Source: Myxococcaceae bacterium (GTDB lineage: Bacteria > Myxococcota_A > UBA9160). From it: DNA of 64,000 nt. Location of the stretch: contig CAJPFO010000085.1 in assembly GCA_905339255.1 (NCBI GenBank), positions 30,823 through 94,822 of the forward strand, given 5' to 3'. The notes under the pieces are model-generated. The model did not search any database. It was given only the letters and a program-made list of their open reading frames with translations, and had not been told where the DNA came from. The translations under genes were made by a program, and so were the position numbers. Each line of letters opens with the position of its first letter. Positions within the stretch are counted from its first letter, which is position 1. Positions 35,854 to 45,051 of the stretch are shown one piece after another.

Positions 35854-38800
35854 ACTCGATGATCGCCTGGTTCGCCCGCAACGGCGTCGCTGCGAACCTG
35901 CTCCTGCTCGCGATCGTCGTCGCCGGACTCTTCACGATCGGGAACATCAAGCAGGAGATCTTTCCCGAGGTCGATACGGGGCTCGTTTCGGTCGCCGTCG
36001 AGTATCCGGGCGCCTCCCCCGAGGAGATCGAGGAGTCGATCGTCGTCCGGATCGAGGAGCAGCTCCAGGGCGTCGACGGCGTGAAGCGGATCCGCTCGAC
36101 GGCGGCCGAGGGGGCCGGCGTGGTCGTCGTCGAGCTCATGGACGATGCCGACGTCGCGCGCGTTCTCGACGACGTGAAGAACCGCGTCGATGCGATCGAC
36201 ACCTTTCCCGAAGAAGCCGAGAAGCCGACCATCGAGGAGGTCCTCCTCCGCCGGGCCGTGCTCACGGTGGCCGTCTCCGGAAGCGGCGACGAGCGCACGC
36301 TCAAGACGCTCGGCCAGCGGATCCGCGACGAGATCACGATGCTCCCGGGCATCACGCAGGCCGAACTCGTCGCCGCACGTCCGTTCGAGATCTCGATCGA
36401 GGTCTCGGAGGAGGCGCTCCAGCGTTATGGATTGAGCTTCGATCAGGTCGCGCAAGCGGTCGCCCGATCGTCGCTCGATCTTCCGGGAGGACTGATCCGG
36501 GGTCGGGAGGGAGAAATCCTCCTGCGCACCAAGGGGCAGGCGTACCGCGGCGAGGAGTTCGAGGATCTCCCCGTGGTGAACCGCCCCGACGGCACACGGC
36601 TTCGCCTGCGCGACGTGGCGAAGGTCCGGGATGCCTTCGCGGACGCCGACCTCGAGGCGCGCTTCGACGGCGAGCCGTCCGTGCTGGTCGAGGTCTATCG
36701 CGTGGGCTCGCAGAGCGCGCCGGACATCTCGACGACGGTCCGCGACTACGTCGACTCGATGGAGGGGCGTCTTCCCGAGGGTATCTCGCTCACGGTCTGG
36801 AACGACGATACGCGGATCCTCGAGGCGCGGCGCGACACGCTCATCAACAACGGCATGCAGGGATTTCTCCTCGTGCTGATCTCGCTCGCGCTCTTCTTGC
36901 GGCTGCGGATCGCGCTCTGGGTGGCCGCGGGCGTCCCCGTCTCGGTGCTCGGCGCGCTCTGGTTGATGCCGCAGCTCGGCGTGACGGTGAACCTGCTCTC
37001 GCTCTTCGCCTTCATCGTCGTGATCGGCATCCTGGTCGACGATGCGATCGTGACGGGCGAGAACGTCTATCGTCTCCAGACCGAAGGCATGGATCCCGAG
37101 CGGGCCGCGATCGAGGGAACCCAGGAGGTCTCGACTCCCGTGACCTTCGGCATGCTCACGACGGTGGCGGCCTTCCTCCCGCTGCTCACGCTGCCCGGGA
37201 CGTTCGGCAAGCTCTCCGTGACGATTCCCGTCGTCGTGATCTCGGCACTCGCCGTCTCGCTCATCGAATCGAAGTTCTGCCTTCCCTACCACCTCGCGCA
37301 CGCGGGCGACGACGGCTCCGCCGAGGGGAACGCGCTCGGTCGCCGGCTTCGCGAAGTACAGGACGCCGTCTCCCGCGGGCTCCAGCGCTTTCTCGCGACG
37401 GCCTACGGGCCCTTCCTCGAACGGGCGATCGCTTGGCGCTGGCTCACGCTCTCGATCGGCATCGCGGTCCTGATCGTGAGCCTCGCGTACGTGGCCGGCG
37501 GACACATCCGCTTCGTCTTTTTCCCGGCCGTCGAAGGCGACAACGTCGTCGCGCTCCTCACCATGCCCGAAGGCACCTCCGCCGACGTGACCCGTGCGGA
37601 GATCGAGCGGATCGCCGCCGCGGGCGAGGAGATCCGCCGTGAGATCGACGGCGTCGACGAGGAGCGAGATTCGGTCTTCGAGCACGTGCTCGCGACGGTC
37701 GGCGACCAGCCCTTCCGGCAGCGGCAATCACGCGATGCGAGCGACTCGAAATCGGGCGCGACCGCCGGCCATCTCGGCGAGGTGAACGTGATGCTCGTGC
37801 CCTCCGAGAAGCGGGACGTCTCGAGCGAAGAAGTCGCCCGGCGCTGGCGCGAGCGCGTGGGCGAGATTCCGGACGCCGTCGAGCTCAGCTTCACGGCGTC
37901 GCTCTTCTCGACGGGCAAGGCGATCGACCTCCAGCTCGAAGGCGCGAACGTGGCCGAGCTCCGCATGGCGGCCGAGGCGCTCAAGGCGAAGCTCCGGGAC
38001 TACGAAGGCGTCTACGACGTCTCCGACAGCTTCCGGGAGGGAAAGCGCGAGCTTCGCCTTGCAATCCTCCCGGCCGCCGAGGCGTCGGGACTCACGCTCC
38101 GCGATCTCGCGCGCCAGGTGCGTCAGGCCTTCTACGGCGAAGAAGCGCAGCGGATCCAGCGCGGGCAGGACGACGTCAAGGTCATGGTTCGCTTCCCCGA
38201 GGAGGCGCGCCGCTCGCTCGGCGACCTCGAAGCGATGCGGATCCGGTTGCCCGATGGCACCGCCGTCCCCTTTGCGTCGGTGGCCCGAGCGGACCTCGGC
38301 TCCGGAACTTCGACCATCAAGCGTTCGGATCGGCGTCGCATCATCCACGTGACGGCCGAGGTCGACCTCTCGCGAGCGAACCCGAACGAGGTGCTCGCGA
38401 GCCTCCGAGCCGATTCGCTGCCGCGGATCCTCGCCGAGCATCCCGGGGTCTCGTACGGGCTCGAAGGCGAGCAGCGCGAGCAGAACGAAACGCTCGACGC
38501 GATGCGAGGCGCCTTCGGAATGGCGTTGCTTTCGATCTTCGCGCTCCTTGCGATCCCACTCCGCTCGTGGACGCAGCCCTTTCTCATCATGAGCGCGATC
38601 CCGTTCGGGATCGTCGGAGCGATCTGGGGCCACGTGCTCTTCGGGCGCGATCTCAGCATGCTCTCGGTGATCGGAATGGTGGCGCTCTCGGGTGTCGTCG
38701 TGAACGACAGCCTGGTCCTGATCGACTGGATGAACGCGCACGTATCGTCGGGTCTCTCGCTCGAGCAGGCCGCGAGGCGGGCGGGCGCCGATCGCTTCCG

Positions 38801-39074
38801 GGCCGTACTGCTCACGAGCCTCACGACGGTGCTCGGGCTCGTCCCGATGCTCGCCGAAACGAGTGTCCAGGCGCAGTTCCTGATCCCGATGGCGATCTCG
38901 GTCGCATCGGGGCTCACGCTGGCGACGGCCGTCACGCTGATCCTCGTCCCGTGTGCGACGCTCGCGCTCGACGACGTGGTTCGCGCGATCGGCCGCGGAG
39001 CGCGCCGTCTTGCGGGACGGGGCGGCGCGGCAGGGCCGGGTGCCGGGGTCGGGCTTCCGGTTTCCGGTCGCTAG
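35850..39074 (+). CDS. RND efflux transporter, HAE1/AcrB-type
   Basis: A 1074-residue resistance-nodulation-division pump. It opens with WFARNGVAANLLLLAIVVAGL, has a large periplasmic loop, and TM4 contains the proton-relay Asp pair in GILVDDAIVTGENV near residue 395. The second half repeats the plan with a second periplasmic loop and GMVALSGVVVNDSLVLIDW. Twelve membrane segments are expected. It couples proton import to export of hydrophobic compounds. The ATG overlaps the adaptor stop by 4 bp. The branch resembles AcrB-like pumps with a two-component, not three-gene, operon. Confidence 0.95.
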   Translation: MNSMIAWFARNGVAANLLLLAIVVAGLFTIGNIKQEIFPEVDTGLVSVAVEYPGASPEEIEESIVVRIEEQLQGVDGVKRIRSTAAEGAGVVVVELMDDADVARVLDDVKNRVDAIDTFPEEAEKPTIEEVLLRRAVLTVAVSGSGDERTLKTLGQRIRDEITMLPGITQAELVAARPFEISIEVSEEALQRYGLSFDQVAQAVARSSLDLPGGLIRGREGEILLRTKGQAYRGEEFEDLPVVNRPDGTRLRLRDVAKVRDAFADADLEARFDGEPSVLVEVYRVGSQSAPDISTTVRDYVDSMEGRLPEGISLTVWNDDTRILEARRDTLINNGMQGFLLVLISLALFLRLRIALWVAAGVPVSVLGALWLMPQLGVTVNLLSLFAFIVVIGILVDDAIVTGENVYRLQTEGMDPERAAIEGTQEVSTPVTFGMLTTVAAFLPLLTLPGTFGKLSVTIPVVVISALAVSLIESKFCLPYHLAHAGDDGSAEGNALGRRLREVQDAVSRGLQRFLATAYGPFLERAIAWRWLTLSIGIAVLIVSLAYVAGGHIRFVFFPAVEGDNVVALLTMPEGTSADVTRAEIERIAAAGEEIRREIDGVDEERDSVFEHVLATVGDQPFRQRQSRDASDSKSGATAGHLGEVNVMLVPSEKRDVSSEEVARRWRERVGEIPDAVELSFTASLFSTGKAIDLQLEGANVAELRMAAEALKAKLRDYEGVYDVSDSFREGKRELRLAILPAAEASGLTLRDLARQVRQAFYGEEAQRIQRGQDDVKVMVRFPEEARRSLGDLEAMRIRLPDGTAVPFASVARADLGSGTSTIKRSDRRRIIHVTAEVDLSRANPNEVLASLRADSLPRILAEHPGVSYGLEGEQREQNETLDAMRGAFGMALLSIFALLAIPLRSWTQPFLIMSAIPFGIVGAIWGHVLFGRDLSMLSVIGMVALSGVVVNDSLVLIDWMNAHVSSGLSLEQAARRAGADRFRAVLLTSLTTVLGLVPMLAETSVQAQFLIPMAISVASGLTLATAVTLILVPCATLALDDVVRAIGRGARRLAGRGGAAGPGAGVGLPVSGR

Positions 39075-39160
39075 GAGATCGACCCGGGATCGAGGCTCCG
39101 CAATGGAGGACCCACCCTAGACCCGGCCGAGGGCCGCGCTTGGCCGCGGGCTGGGATAGC

Positions 39161-40456
39161 ATGGGCGCCATGTGCGACTGCCTCGTGGCCGTCGGAGCCG
39201 AGACCGCCACCGACGTCACGCTCTTCGCCAAGAACAGCGACCGGAAGAGCCGGGAGTGCCAGCCATTCCTGCAGTTTCCTGCGGCGATGCACCCGCCCGG
39301 CGCGACGGTCCGCTGCACGCACCTCGAGATTCCGCAGGTGGCCGAGACCTACCGCGTGATGGGCCACTCGCCGTGGTGGGTCTTCGGCTTCGAGCACGGC
39401 GTGAACGAGCACGCGGTGGCGATCGGCAACGAGACGGTCTTTTCCCGCGAGCCGGTCGAGGAGACGCCGGGCTTGATCGGCATGGATCTCGTCCGCCTCG
39501 GCCTCGAGCGAGGCCGGACGGCGCGAGAGGCGCTCGAGGTGATCGCGACGCTTCTCGAAACCCATGGGCAGGGGGGCGCAGCGCTCGCTCCCGGCGCAGC
39601 CGGCTATCACAACGGCTTCTTGCTCGCCGACCCCGACGAGGCCTGGGTGCTGCAGACCTCGGGTCGCCACTGGGCAGCGCGGCGTGTGCGCCGCGATGCG
39701 ATCTCGAACCACATCTCGCTCGGCGCCGACTGGGAGATCGGCTCTCGCGATCTCGATAGCTTCGCGAGGGCGTCGGGGTGGTGGACGGGCGCCGGACGGC
39801 TCGACGTGGCGGCGGCCTACCGGAACCCCGGCGTCCCGGGGCGGATCTCGGATGGGCGGATGCGTCGCTCGCGCGAACTCCTCGCGCAGGCGAAGGATGG
39901 CGTGAGCGTCGCCTCGATGCAGGCCGCGCTTCGCGACCATCTCGAGGGAGGCCCGGTTCGGCGCTCCGGGACGACCCTCGACGACGAGGCGCATTTCACG
40001 ATCTGCATGCACGCCGAGCCGATCGGAACGACGACCGCGAGTCTCGTCGCTCCGCTTCCCCGCGATCGCTCGACGCCCTGGCCCGTCTGGATCTCCTTCG
40101 CCGCGCCCTGCACCGGCGTCTTCCTCCCCGTCTATCTCGACGGCGTGATTCCCGCGGCGCTCGCACGCGGCGGCATGAACGCGTCCGAAGGCTCGTTCTG
40201 GTGGGCGATGAAGCGTCTCGAGGAGGCGGCCGAGATCGATTTCGAGCGGCGGGTTCCCGTGCTTCGCGAGGGCTGGTCGGGCTTCGAGGAGAAGGTCGAG
40301 TCCGAGCGCGTGAGACTCGAGGCGCAGGCCGCCGACGCGATGCGTGAGGGAGACGCCGACGCGGCGGCGCAGATCCTCTCGGATTTCATGCAGCGGAGCT
40401 TCGACGAAGCCGAACACCGCGCCACCGAGTTGCATTCGCGGATCGCTTCTCTCTAG
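39161..40456 (+). CDS. secernin/C69-family dipeptidase-like Ntn hydrolase
   Basis: A 431-residue protein of the peptidase C69/secernin family. The N-terminal MGAMCDCLVAVGAET followed by VTLFAKNSDR is the signature: the Cys of CDC becomes the N-terminal nucleophile after removal of the first residues. GFEHGVNEHAVAIGNE and LVRLGLERGRTAREAL follow, as in secernins. It should cleave dipeptides or act as an amidase. The ATG at 39161 is used; a second ATG at 39170 would leave only Met before the Cys and may be the functional start. It is not obviously linked to the pump upstream. Confidence 0.88.
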   Translation: MGAMCDCLVAVGAETATDVTLFAKNSDRKSRECQPFLQFPAAMHPPGATVRCTHLEIPQVAETYRVMGHSPWWVFGFEHGVNEHAVAIGNETVFSREPVEETPGLIGMDLVRLGLERGRTAREALEVIATLLETHGQGGAALAPGAAGYHNGFLLADPDEAWVLQTSGRHWAARRVRRDAISNHISLGADWEIGSRDLDSFARASGWWTGAGRLDVAAAYRNPGVPGRISDGRMRRSRELLAQAKDGVSVASMQAALRDHLEGGPVRRSGTTLDDEAHFTICMHAEPIGTTTASLVAPLPRDRSTPWPVWISFAAPCTGVFLPVYLDGVIPAALARGGMNASEGSFWWAMKRLEEAAEIDFERRVPVLREGWSGFEEKVESERVRLEAQAADAMREGDADAAAQILSDFMQRSFDEAEHRATELHSRIASL

Positions 40457-40558
40457 CAGGCATCGATCGGGCCGAGGTCGAAGCTCGGGATCGGGCACGG
40501 TTCGAGGAACGTCGGAACCGGGGCGATCGAACGCCTCGACGGGGGAGGGCACCGGGCG

Positions 40559-41029
40559 ATGCGCGGCGACGCGAGGGTGATCGAGCTCTTGAACGGCTAC
40601 CTGCAGATCGAGCTCTGCGGGTACAAGCAATACCTCGTGGCGGCCGCGGCGGCCGAGAACTGGGGCTACGACCGCCTCCGCGATCGGCAACGCGAGTACG
40701 TGAAAGAGGAGATGGAGCACGCGGGTCGCATCCTGCACCGGATCCTCTACCTCGAAGGGACGCCGGTGCCGAGCGACGCCGGCGAGATCGTCGTGGCGTC
40801 TTCGATCGAGGACCCGCTTCGTCGCGACGAAGCGCTCGTCCGTCGCGCCATCGTCCACTTGCGCGGCGCGATCGACCATTGCACGGAACAGGGCGACGCC
40901 GGAACCCGCGAGTTGCTCGAGGAGATGCTCGTCGACGAGGAGCACCATCTCGATTGGCTCGAGATCCAGCTCCGGCTGGTCGCCTCGCTCGGCCTCGACG
41001 GCTACCTCCAGGAGCAGATGCACGGATAG
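40559..41029 (+). CDS. bfr: bacterioferritin (ferroxidase ligand Glu94 replaced by Val)
   Basis: A 156-residue bacterioferritin, collinear with E. coli Bfr numbering. The heme ligand Met52 is present in EEMEHAG. Ferroxidase ligands Glu18, Glu51, His54, Glu127 and His130 are all in place (QIELCGYKQY, EEMEHA, VDEEHHLDWLE), but Glu94 is Val, so the second iron site lacks one carboxylate. Typical C-terminal LGLDGYLQEQM closes the chain. It stores iron in a 24-mer. It starts after a GGGGGAGGG stretch and lies 63 bp before the selenoprotein gene, which may be co-transcribed. Confidence 0.92.
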   Translation: MRGDARVIELLNGYLQIELCGYKQYLVAAAAAENWGYDRLRDRQREYVKEEMEHAGRILHRILYLEGTPVPSDAGEIVVASSIEDPLRRDEALVRRAIVHLRGAIDHCTEQGDAGTRELLEEMLVDEEHHLDWLEIQLRLVASLGLDGYLQEQMHG

Positions 41030-41092
41030 CGCGGCACACGGGACGGCGACGCTTCGCGTCGAGCGACACTCCCGACTTCGCGGAGGGATGCG

Positions 41093-41320
41093 ATGGAAGT
41101 CACGATCCACTACTGCGGCCGCTGAGGCTACGAGCCCCGGGCTGCCAGTCTGGCGGCCGCGATCGAGAAGCGCTTCGGAAGTCGCGTGAGGCTCGTCCGC
41201 GGAGACGGCGGCATCTTCGACGTGATCGCCGGGGGCAAGAAGATCTTCTCGAAACACGAGGCCGACCGCTTTCCCGACGAGCGCGAGATCCTCGAGCGGC
41301 TCGCCGGCGAGGGCGCGTAG
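41093..41320 (+). CDS. SelW-like (Rdx family) selenoprotein, Sec at TGA 41123-41125
   Basis: A 75-residue selenoprotein that stops prematurely unless TGA is read as Sec. With readthrough it reads MEVTIHYCGRUGYEPRAAS, the redox motif CxxU in the same setting as SelW (CGxUGY), followed by IEKRFGSRVRLV, GGIFDVIAGGKKIFSK and FPDEREILERL, the whole thioredoxin-like Rdx fold at the right length. GGAGG lies seven bases before the ATG. A bacterial-type SECIS hairpin sits 14 nt downstream of the TGA. Ordinary gene finders would miss or truncate it. It belongs to a small thiol-redox family of unknown partners; the bacterioferritin next door hints at an oxidative-stress role (inference). Confidence 0.9.
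41140..41158 (+). promoter_or_regulatory. bacterial SECIS element of the SelW-like gene
   Basis: GGCUGCC-AGUCU-GGCGGCC forms a 7-bp stem (one G-U pair) closed by a five-base loop with G as the second loop base. The loop G is 22 nt after the TGA, inside the 16-37 nt window known for bacterial SECIS elements, which bind SelB. Confidence 0.8.
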
Positions 41321-41440
41321 CGCGCGAACCGCGAGCCGCGAGGCTCCGGGGCTCATGCGACCTCCGCGACCTGCCTCGGCCACCGCACGACCTCGGAGGC
41401 GCCGACGGGTTGCTCGGGGCCGACGGCGCGACGCTCGGCG

Positions 41441-42454
41441 CTATCCGAAGAGCGACTCGCAGCCGCTTCCGGCGAGCGCTCCGTCCACTGCCGCGCGATC
41501 GGTCGGCGCGAGCGCCCGATGGGCGCTCCGGAGTGCCGTGAGGCACTTCGCCTGGTACGGAAACGGCCGCTGTACCCAGGCATGCCCGTCGATCAGGCAC
41601 TCGACCCGTTCGCAACCGCGCGAGATCGCATCCGCGTTCGCGAGCAGGAAGGGCACGTAGACACGGCCGATCTCCGCGAAGATCGAGCGCAGCGCATCCG
41701 GAATCCGGTCGCGCGGAACCCAATCCCCTTCGCGTGGCTCGATGCCAGAGCCATCCTCGACCACGTCGACCCATGCGACGACGCGTGGGGCGATCGAGAG
41801 CGCGATTGCCGAAGGCGTCGGATCGAAGCCCGCGAGCTGGGTGAGCTGTCCGTAGAGGGCGAAATCGCTCGCGGCGGGACGCGAACCGAAGACGAAGCGG
41901 GACTCCGTGAGGCGCGCGTCGAGCAGGCGCAGCATGCGCACGTAGCTCTCCTCGATGAGCGGCGCAGTCGCTTCGCTCGAGCCGACGACTCCGAGCCGGC
42001 CGATCTGGCGCTTTGCGAAGAGAGTGCCGTTGGCCACGGCCTCCGTCTCGGGCTGATCGGTGCGGAACCAGCGCGGCAGGATCGCGGCCGCCTTGGCGAT
42101 GTCCGGCGCGAACGCCCAGCGATAGTGGAACATCGCCTTCGTCAGCCACTCGTCGGCGTAGTCCTCGAGGAGTGCGTCGAGGAAGGCGAGCGCAGGGTCG
42201 TCCGGGATCACGCTCCGTCCGTGGTGCGAGGCCTCGAGGCGACGGATGAGCGGCGTCGAGTCCGTGAGCGCCTCGGGCGCTCCTCCGGCACCGGGAACGA
42301 TGAGCTGCGGCAGGAGATCGACGCGCGGGCGAGGTAGATCGCTCGCCTCCGGAGAGCCCCGGTTCACCCAGACGTGCGCGATGCGCCGATAGCGCAGTAC
42401 GGCACGCAGCTTTCGGCTGTAGGGCGAGCCGGGGGCGCCCACGATCACGATCAT
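41441..42454 (-). CDS. GST-fold protein with long C-terminal extension (paralogue 1)
   Basis: A 337-residue glutathione S-transferase-fold protein. The thioredoxin-like part is IVIVGAPGSPYSRKLRAVLRY to LTDSTPLIRRLEAS; the helical part contains LLEDYADEWLTKAMFHYRW. It extends about 120 residues beyond a usual GST, ending YVPFLLANADAISRG and VQRPFPYQAKCL. The same extension and the DYADEW...HYRW motif occur in the proteins at 45048 and, weakly, at 43864. Ser in SPYSRK is the likely thiol-activating residue. The ATG at 42454 has GGAG upstream; the longer frame is noise. Function beyond the fold is unknown. Confidence 0.85.
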   Translation of the reverse strand: MIVIVGAPGSPYSRKLRAVLRYRRIAHVWVNRGSPEASDLPRPRVDLLPQLIVPGAGGAPEALTDSTPLIRRLEASHHGRSVIPDDPALAFLDALLEDYADEWLTKAMFHYRWAFAPDIAKAAAILPRWFRTDQPETEAVANGTLFAKRQIGRLGVVGSSEATAPLIEESYVRMLRLLDARLTESRFVFGSRPAASDFALYGQLTQLAGFDPTPSAIALSIAPRVVAWVDVVEDGSGIEPREGDWVPRDRIPDALRSIFAEIGRVYVPFLLANADAISRGCERVECLIDGHAWVQRPFPYQAKCLTALRSAHRALAPTDRAAVDGALAGSGCESLFG

Positions 42455-42603
42455 GTCGTCGTCTCCGGGAGCTGCGAGCCCGACGAGGAGCGCTCGATCC
42501 GGCGCTCGGAGGAGCCGCTCCGAAGCGGCCCCGGCCCCTTCGCTCCGAACCAAGCGGTCGGCATCCGGACCGACATCCCGAACCTCGTCTGCGGTCGTTT
42601 TCC

Positions 42604-42619
42604 TGGCACTCATGATGCC
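42604..42619 (+). promoter_or_regulatory. candidate sigma-54 promoter
   Basis: TGGCACTCATGATGCC has a perfect -24 hexamer TGGCAC and the GG-N10-GC spacing; the -12 box ATGC deviates from TTGC at one base. It lies 39 bp before the ATG of the next gene. A CATAAT hexamer overlapping it could alternatively be a sigma-70 -10 box. Confidence 0.45.
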
Positions 42620-42658
42620 ATAATCTCGGGCGGGCGCGAGCGGGGGGGAAGGAGGAGC

Positions 42659-43267
42659 ATGAGCGGGCTCTCGATCTGGCTCGGTGCGGGGGTGCTCTAT
42701 GGCCTGTTCCGCGCCTGGTACGACAACTGGCGTGGGCCCCTGAGGCCCGAGGAGATCGAGCGTTTCCTGGCGGCCATGCCGTCGATGCCCGGCGCCGGCG
42801 GAAACGACGCCGAGACCCTTCGCCGCTTTCTCGAGGCCGACGATGGCCGCGAGTTCTACATGCTGAACCTGGTGCGACTGGCCGACGACGCCGTGCCGCA
42901 TCCGAAGACGGGGGCACCGACGAAGCCGATGGCCCTTCTGCGGGAATACTTCCGGAGCTTCGTCTCGGTCCTCGCTCGTCACGCGGGCCATCCCGCGCTG
43001 CAGGCGCGCAAGATCGGCGGCTATGTCGACGCGTGGAACGTTCCGCCCGATCCCGGCTGGAGCATCGTCGGCATGGTCCGCTACCGGAGCCGCCGCGACA
43101 TGATCGAGCTCGCTTCCGATCCGCGGTTTCTCGCCGCGCATCCATTCAAGATCGCGGCGATCCCCGTGACGGCATCGTTTCCGACGAAGCCCGGCTTCGT
43201 GCTCGTCTTCGGACCGCGGGTCTGGGTCGCGCTGCTGCTCGGCCTCGGCGCCGCGCTCCTCACCTGA
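42659..43267 (+). CDS. membrane-anchored protein, dimeric alpha/beta-barrel-like domain
   Basis: A 202-residue protein. A short hydrophobic N-terminus (IWLGAGVLYGLFRAWY) and a C-terminal membrane helix (VWVALLLGLGAALL) flank a soluble domain with FYMLNLVRLADDAV and WSIVGMVRYRSRRDMIELASDPRF, strands and helices that resemble the dimeric alpha/beta-barrel (DUF1330/EthD-like) fold. No catalytic residue can be named. GGAGGAG gives a strong start. It is divergent from the GST-fold gene and preceded by a sigma-54-like element. Confidence 0.72.
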   Translation: MSGLSIWLGAGVLYGLFRAWYDNWRGPLRPEEIERFLAAMPSMPGAGGNDAETLRRFLEADDGREFYMLNLVRLADDAVPHPKTGAPTKPMALLREYFRSFVSVLARHAGHPALQARKIGGYVDAWNVPPDPGWSIVGMVRYRSRRDMIELASDPRFLAAHPFKIAAIPVTASFPTKPGFVLVFGPRVWVALLLGLGAALLT

Positions 43268-43275
43268 AAGCCCAC

Positions 43276-43318
43276 CGCGAGCGGCCCACAGGGCCGGGCA
43301 GCGAGCCTACCGCTCGCG
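43276..43318. terminator. hairpin between convergent genes
   Basis: Perfect 8-bp arms CGCGAGCG and CGCTCGCG enclose an inner hairpin GGCCC-ACA-GGGCC. It lies between the stops of two convergent genes, as expected for a bidirectional terminator. Confidence 0.5.
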
Positions 43319-43371
43319 AGAAGACCCCGCGTGGCTTGCGTGACGCCGCCGGCAAGGGCCTCGCTGGCCGA

Positions 43372-43737
43372 TCATTCCGACCGCGATGCGGCCACGAGGA
43401 GCAAGGCAACCGCGACCTCGATCGCGATGAAGGTCGCCGCGAACGCCGCGCCGTGAAACGCCCAGGCGATCCCGCGACCGAGCGCAGCTGCGGAAAGGGC
43501 GCCTGCCGGAACGAGCAGGAGTCGCGACGCACCGGGCCGGGCGCCCGCGAGCATCGTCGCGCCGACCACGAGGAAGAACGCTGCGAAATCTCCCACCTGC
43601 GTGCTGCGCGCGACGCCGTCGAGAAGCGGCATCCCGAGCCCCTCGGCGGCGCGGGCGGGGAGCGCGAGCCAGACGATTCCCTGGAGCGCGAAGAACGCGC
43701 CGAGCACGATGGTGGCGATGCGGAGCGGTGAGCTCAC
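43372..43737 (-). CDS. small four-helix membrane protein
   Basis: A 121-residue integral membrane protein. Four hydrophobic segments: IVLGAFFALQGIVWLAL, VGDFAAFFLVVGATML, LLLVPAGALSAAALGRGIAW and FAATFIAIEVAVALLLVAA. Topology resembles small DUF-type membrane proteins; no function is visible. The GTG at 43737 has GGAGGGG seven bases upstream, which decides it against the much longer frame. It is divergent from the GST-like gene at 43864. Confidence 0.75.
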   Translation of the reverse strand: MSSPLRIATIVLGAFFALQGIVWLALPARAAEGLGMPLLDGVARSTQVGDFAAFFLVVGATMLAGARPGASRLLLVPAGALSAAALGRGIAWAFHGAAFAATFIAIEVAVALLLVAASRSE

Positions 43738-43814
43738 GGGACGTCCCCTCCGTCGCTTCGAAAGCTTCCGCTTCGACGCGCGCACGCCGTCGCGCGTCGC
43801 CCGGAGCGAGATTC

Positions 43815-43830
43815 TGGCATACGGTGTGCC
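43815..43830 (+). promoter_or_regulatory. candidate sigma-54 promoter
   Basis: TGGCATACGGTGTGCC carries GG-N10-GC with a good -24 box (TGGCAT) and a -12 box GTGC. It lies 33 bp before the GST-like gene at 43864. Confidence 0.4.
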
Positions 43831-43863
43831 TTCTTCACAAGCGCCGGACGGGGATCGCAGCGA

Positions 43864-45051
43864 ATGGACTGGACGCTTTGGGGCTCGACGCTCTCGCCCT
43901 TCGCGCTCAAGGTCGAGGCCCTCCTGCGCTTTGCGGGGCTCGCGTATCGTTGGATGCCGGCGCAGGCGCCCTTCGCCGAGGCGCTCCGCTTCGCGCGCCG
44001 TCGAGGGCAACTCGTTCGCGGAGCGATCCCGCTCACCTGGCCGCGGATGGACGCACTCGACGAGTTCCCTCTCGTTCCGTTTCTCTTCGGCCCGCGCGGC
44101 GAGAACCTCTTCGACTCGTCGGCGATCGCCGGCTGGCTCGACGCGGAGGGGTACACGCGAGAAGCTCCGCTCGTCCCCACCGGCGACGAAGCGCTCGGCT
44201 TCGTCGTTCGACTCGTCGACGAGGCCTTCGACGAAGTCGGTCTCTACCTCGTACACCATCTGCGCTGGGTGGTGTCGGCGCGAGACAACGACGCCGGAAG
44301 ACGCCTCGCCGCGGAGATGCGTCCCCTGCTCGGGCCCGTTGCGAGCGCAGTCGCGGTCGCGTTTCCGGCCCGGCAAGTGCGGCGCCATCCGGACCTCATG
44401 AGCGTCGCGCCGCGCGATGCGCACTTCGGCGATCTCCCGCGGCGGCTCCGGCCACCATCGCGCGACGGCTTCCCTCCCACGCACGCACTCCTCGAAAGCG
44501 CGTACGGGAGGCTCCTCGCGGCCCTCGAGCCCCTTCTTGCGGAGCAACCCTTCCTCTTCGGCGAGCGCTTCACGCTCGCGGATGCGAGTCTCTATGGGCA
44601 GCTCGGCATGAACCGCGCCGATCCGAGCGCGAACGCGAGGCTCGCCCGAATGGCGCCTGCGGTGCATGCCTTCGTCGAGCGGGTCGCGAAGGGCGACGTC
44701 GGCGCCGATCGCAAGAGCGGCGCGCTCGCGCTCGGGAGCGGGCATGCGCCACTTCTCGGCTGGATTGCGGAGACCTTCGTCCCCTTGATGCAGCAAAACC
44801 GCGAGGCCTTCGAGCGCCATCGTGCTGCGGGGGAGACCGTCTTCGGCGAGCGTGCCTTCGACGCGGGCCGTGCGCTCTACGACGGCGTCCTGCTCGGATC
44901 GGCGTTCCGCAGCGTCGCGAAGGGCTTCCAGGTCCGTGTCTGGCGCGATCTCCTCGCGGGCTGGGAGTCGCTGCCCGGTCCGGAGCGCGCGCGCGTCTCG
45001 AGGCTCTTTCCGCCCGGCGCCGGGCCCGAGTTCGAAGGAGAGGCGAGATGA
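43864..45051 (+). CDS. GST-fold protein with long C-terminal extension (paralogue 2)
   Basis: A 395-residue GST-fold protein. The N-domain is WTLWGSTLSPFALKVEALLRF through ENLFDSSAIAGWLDAEG; the C-domain has FLFGERFTLADASLYGQL, the N-capping box typical of GSTs. It continues FVPLMQQNREAFERH into an extension comparable to those of its two paralogues. A 70-residue insert (QVRRHPDLMSVAPRDAHFGD and after) is unique. No catalytic Tyr/Ser is clear. It overlaps the following paralogue by 4 bp (ATGA), and a sigma-54-like element lies just upstream. Confidence 0.82.
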   Translation: MDWTLWGSTLSPFALKVEALLRFAGLAYRWMPAQAPFAEALRFARRRGQLVRGAIPLTWPRMDALDEFPLVPFLFGPRGENLFDSSAIAGWLDAEGYTREAPLVPTGDEALGFVVRLVDEAFDEVGLYLVHHLRWVVSARDNDAGRRLAAEMRPLLGPVASAVAVAFPARQVRRHPDLMSVAPRDAHFGDLPRRLRPPSRDGFPPTHALLESAYGRLLAALEPLLAEQPFLFGERFTLADASLYGQLGMNRADPSANARLARMAPAVHAFVERVAKGDVGADRKSGALALGSGHAPLLGWIAETFVPLMQQNREAFERHRAAGETVFGERAFDAGRALYDGVLLGSAFRSVAKGFQVRVWRDLLAGWESLPGPERARVSRLFPPGAGPEFEGEAR

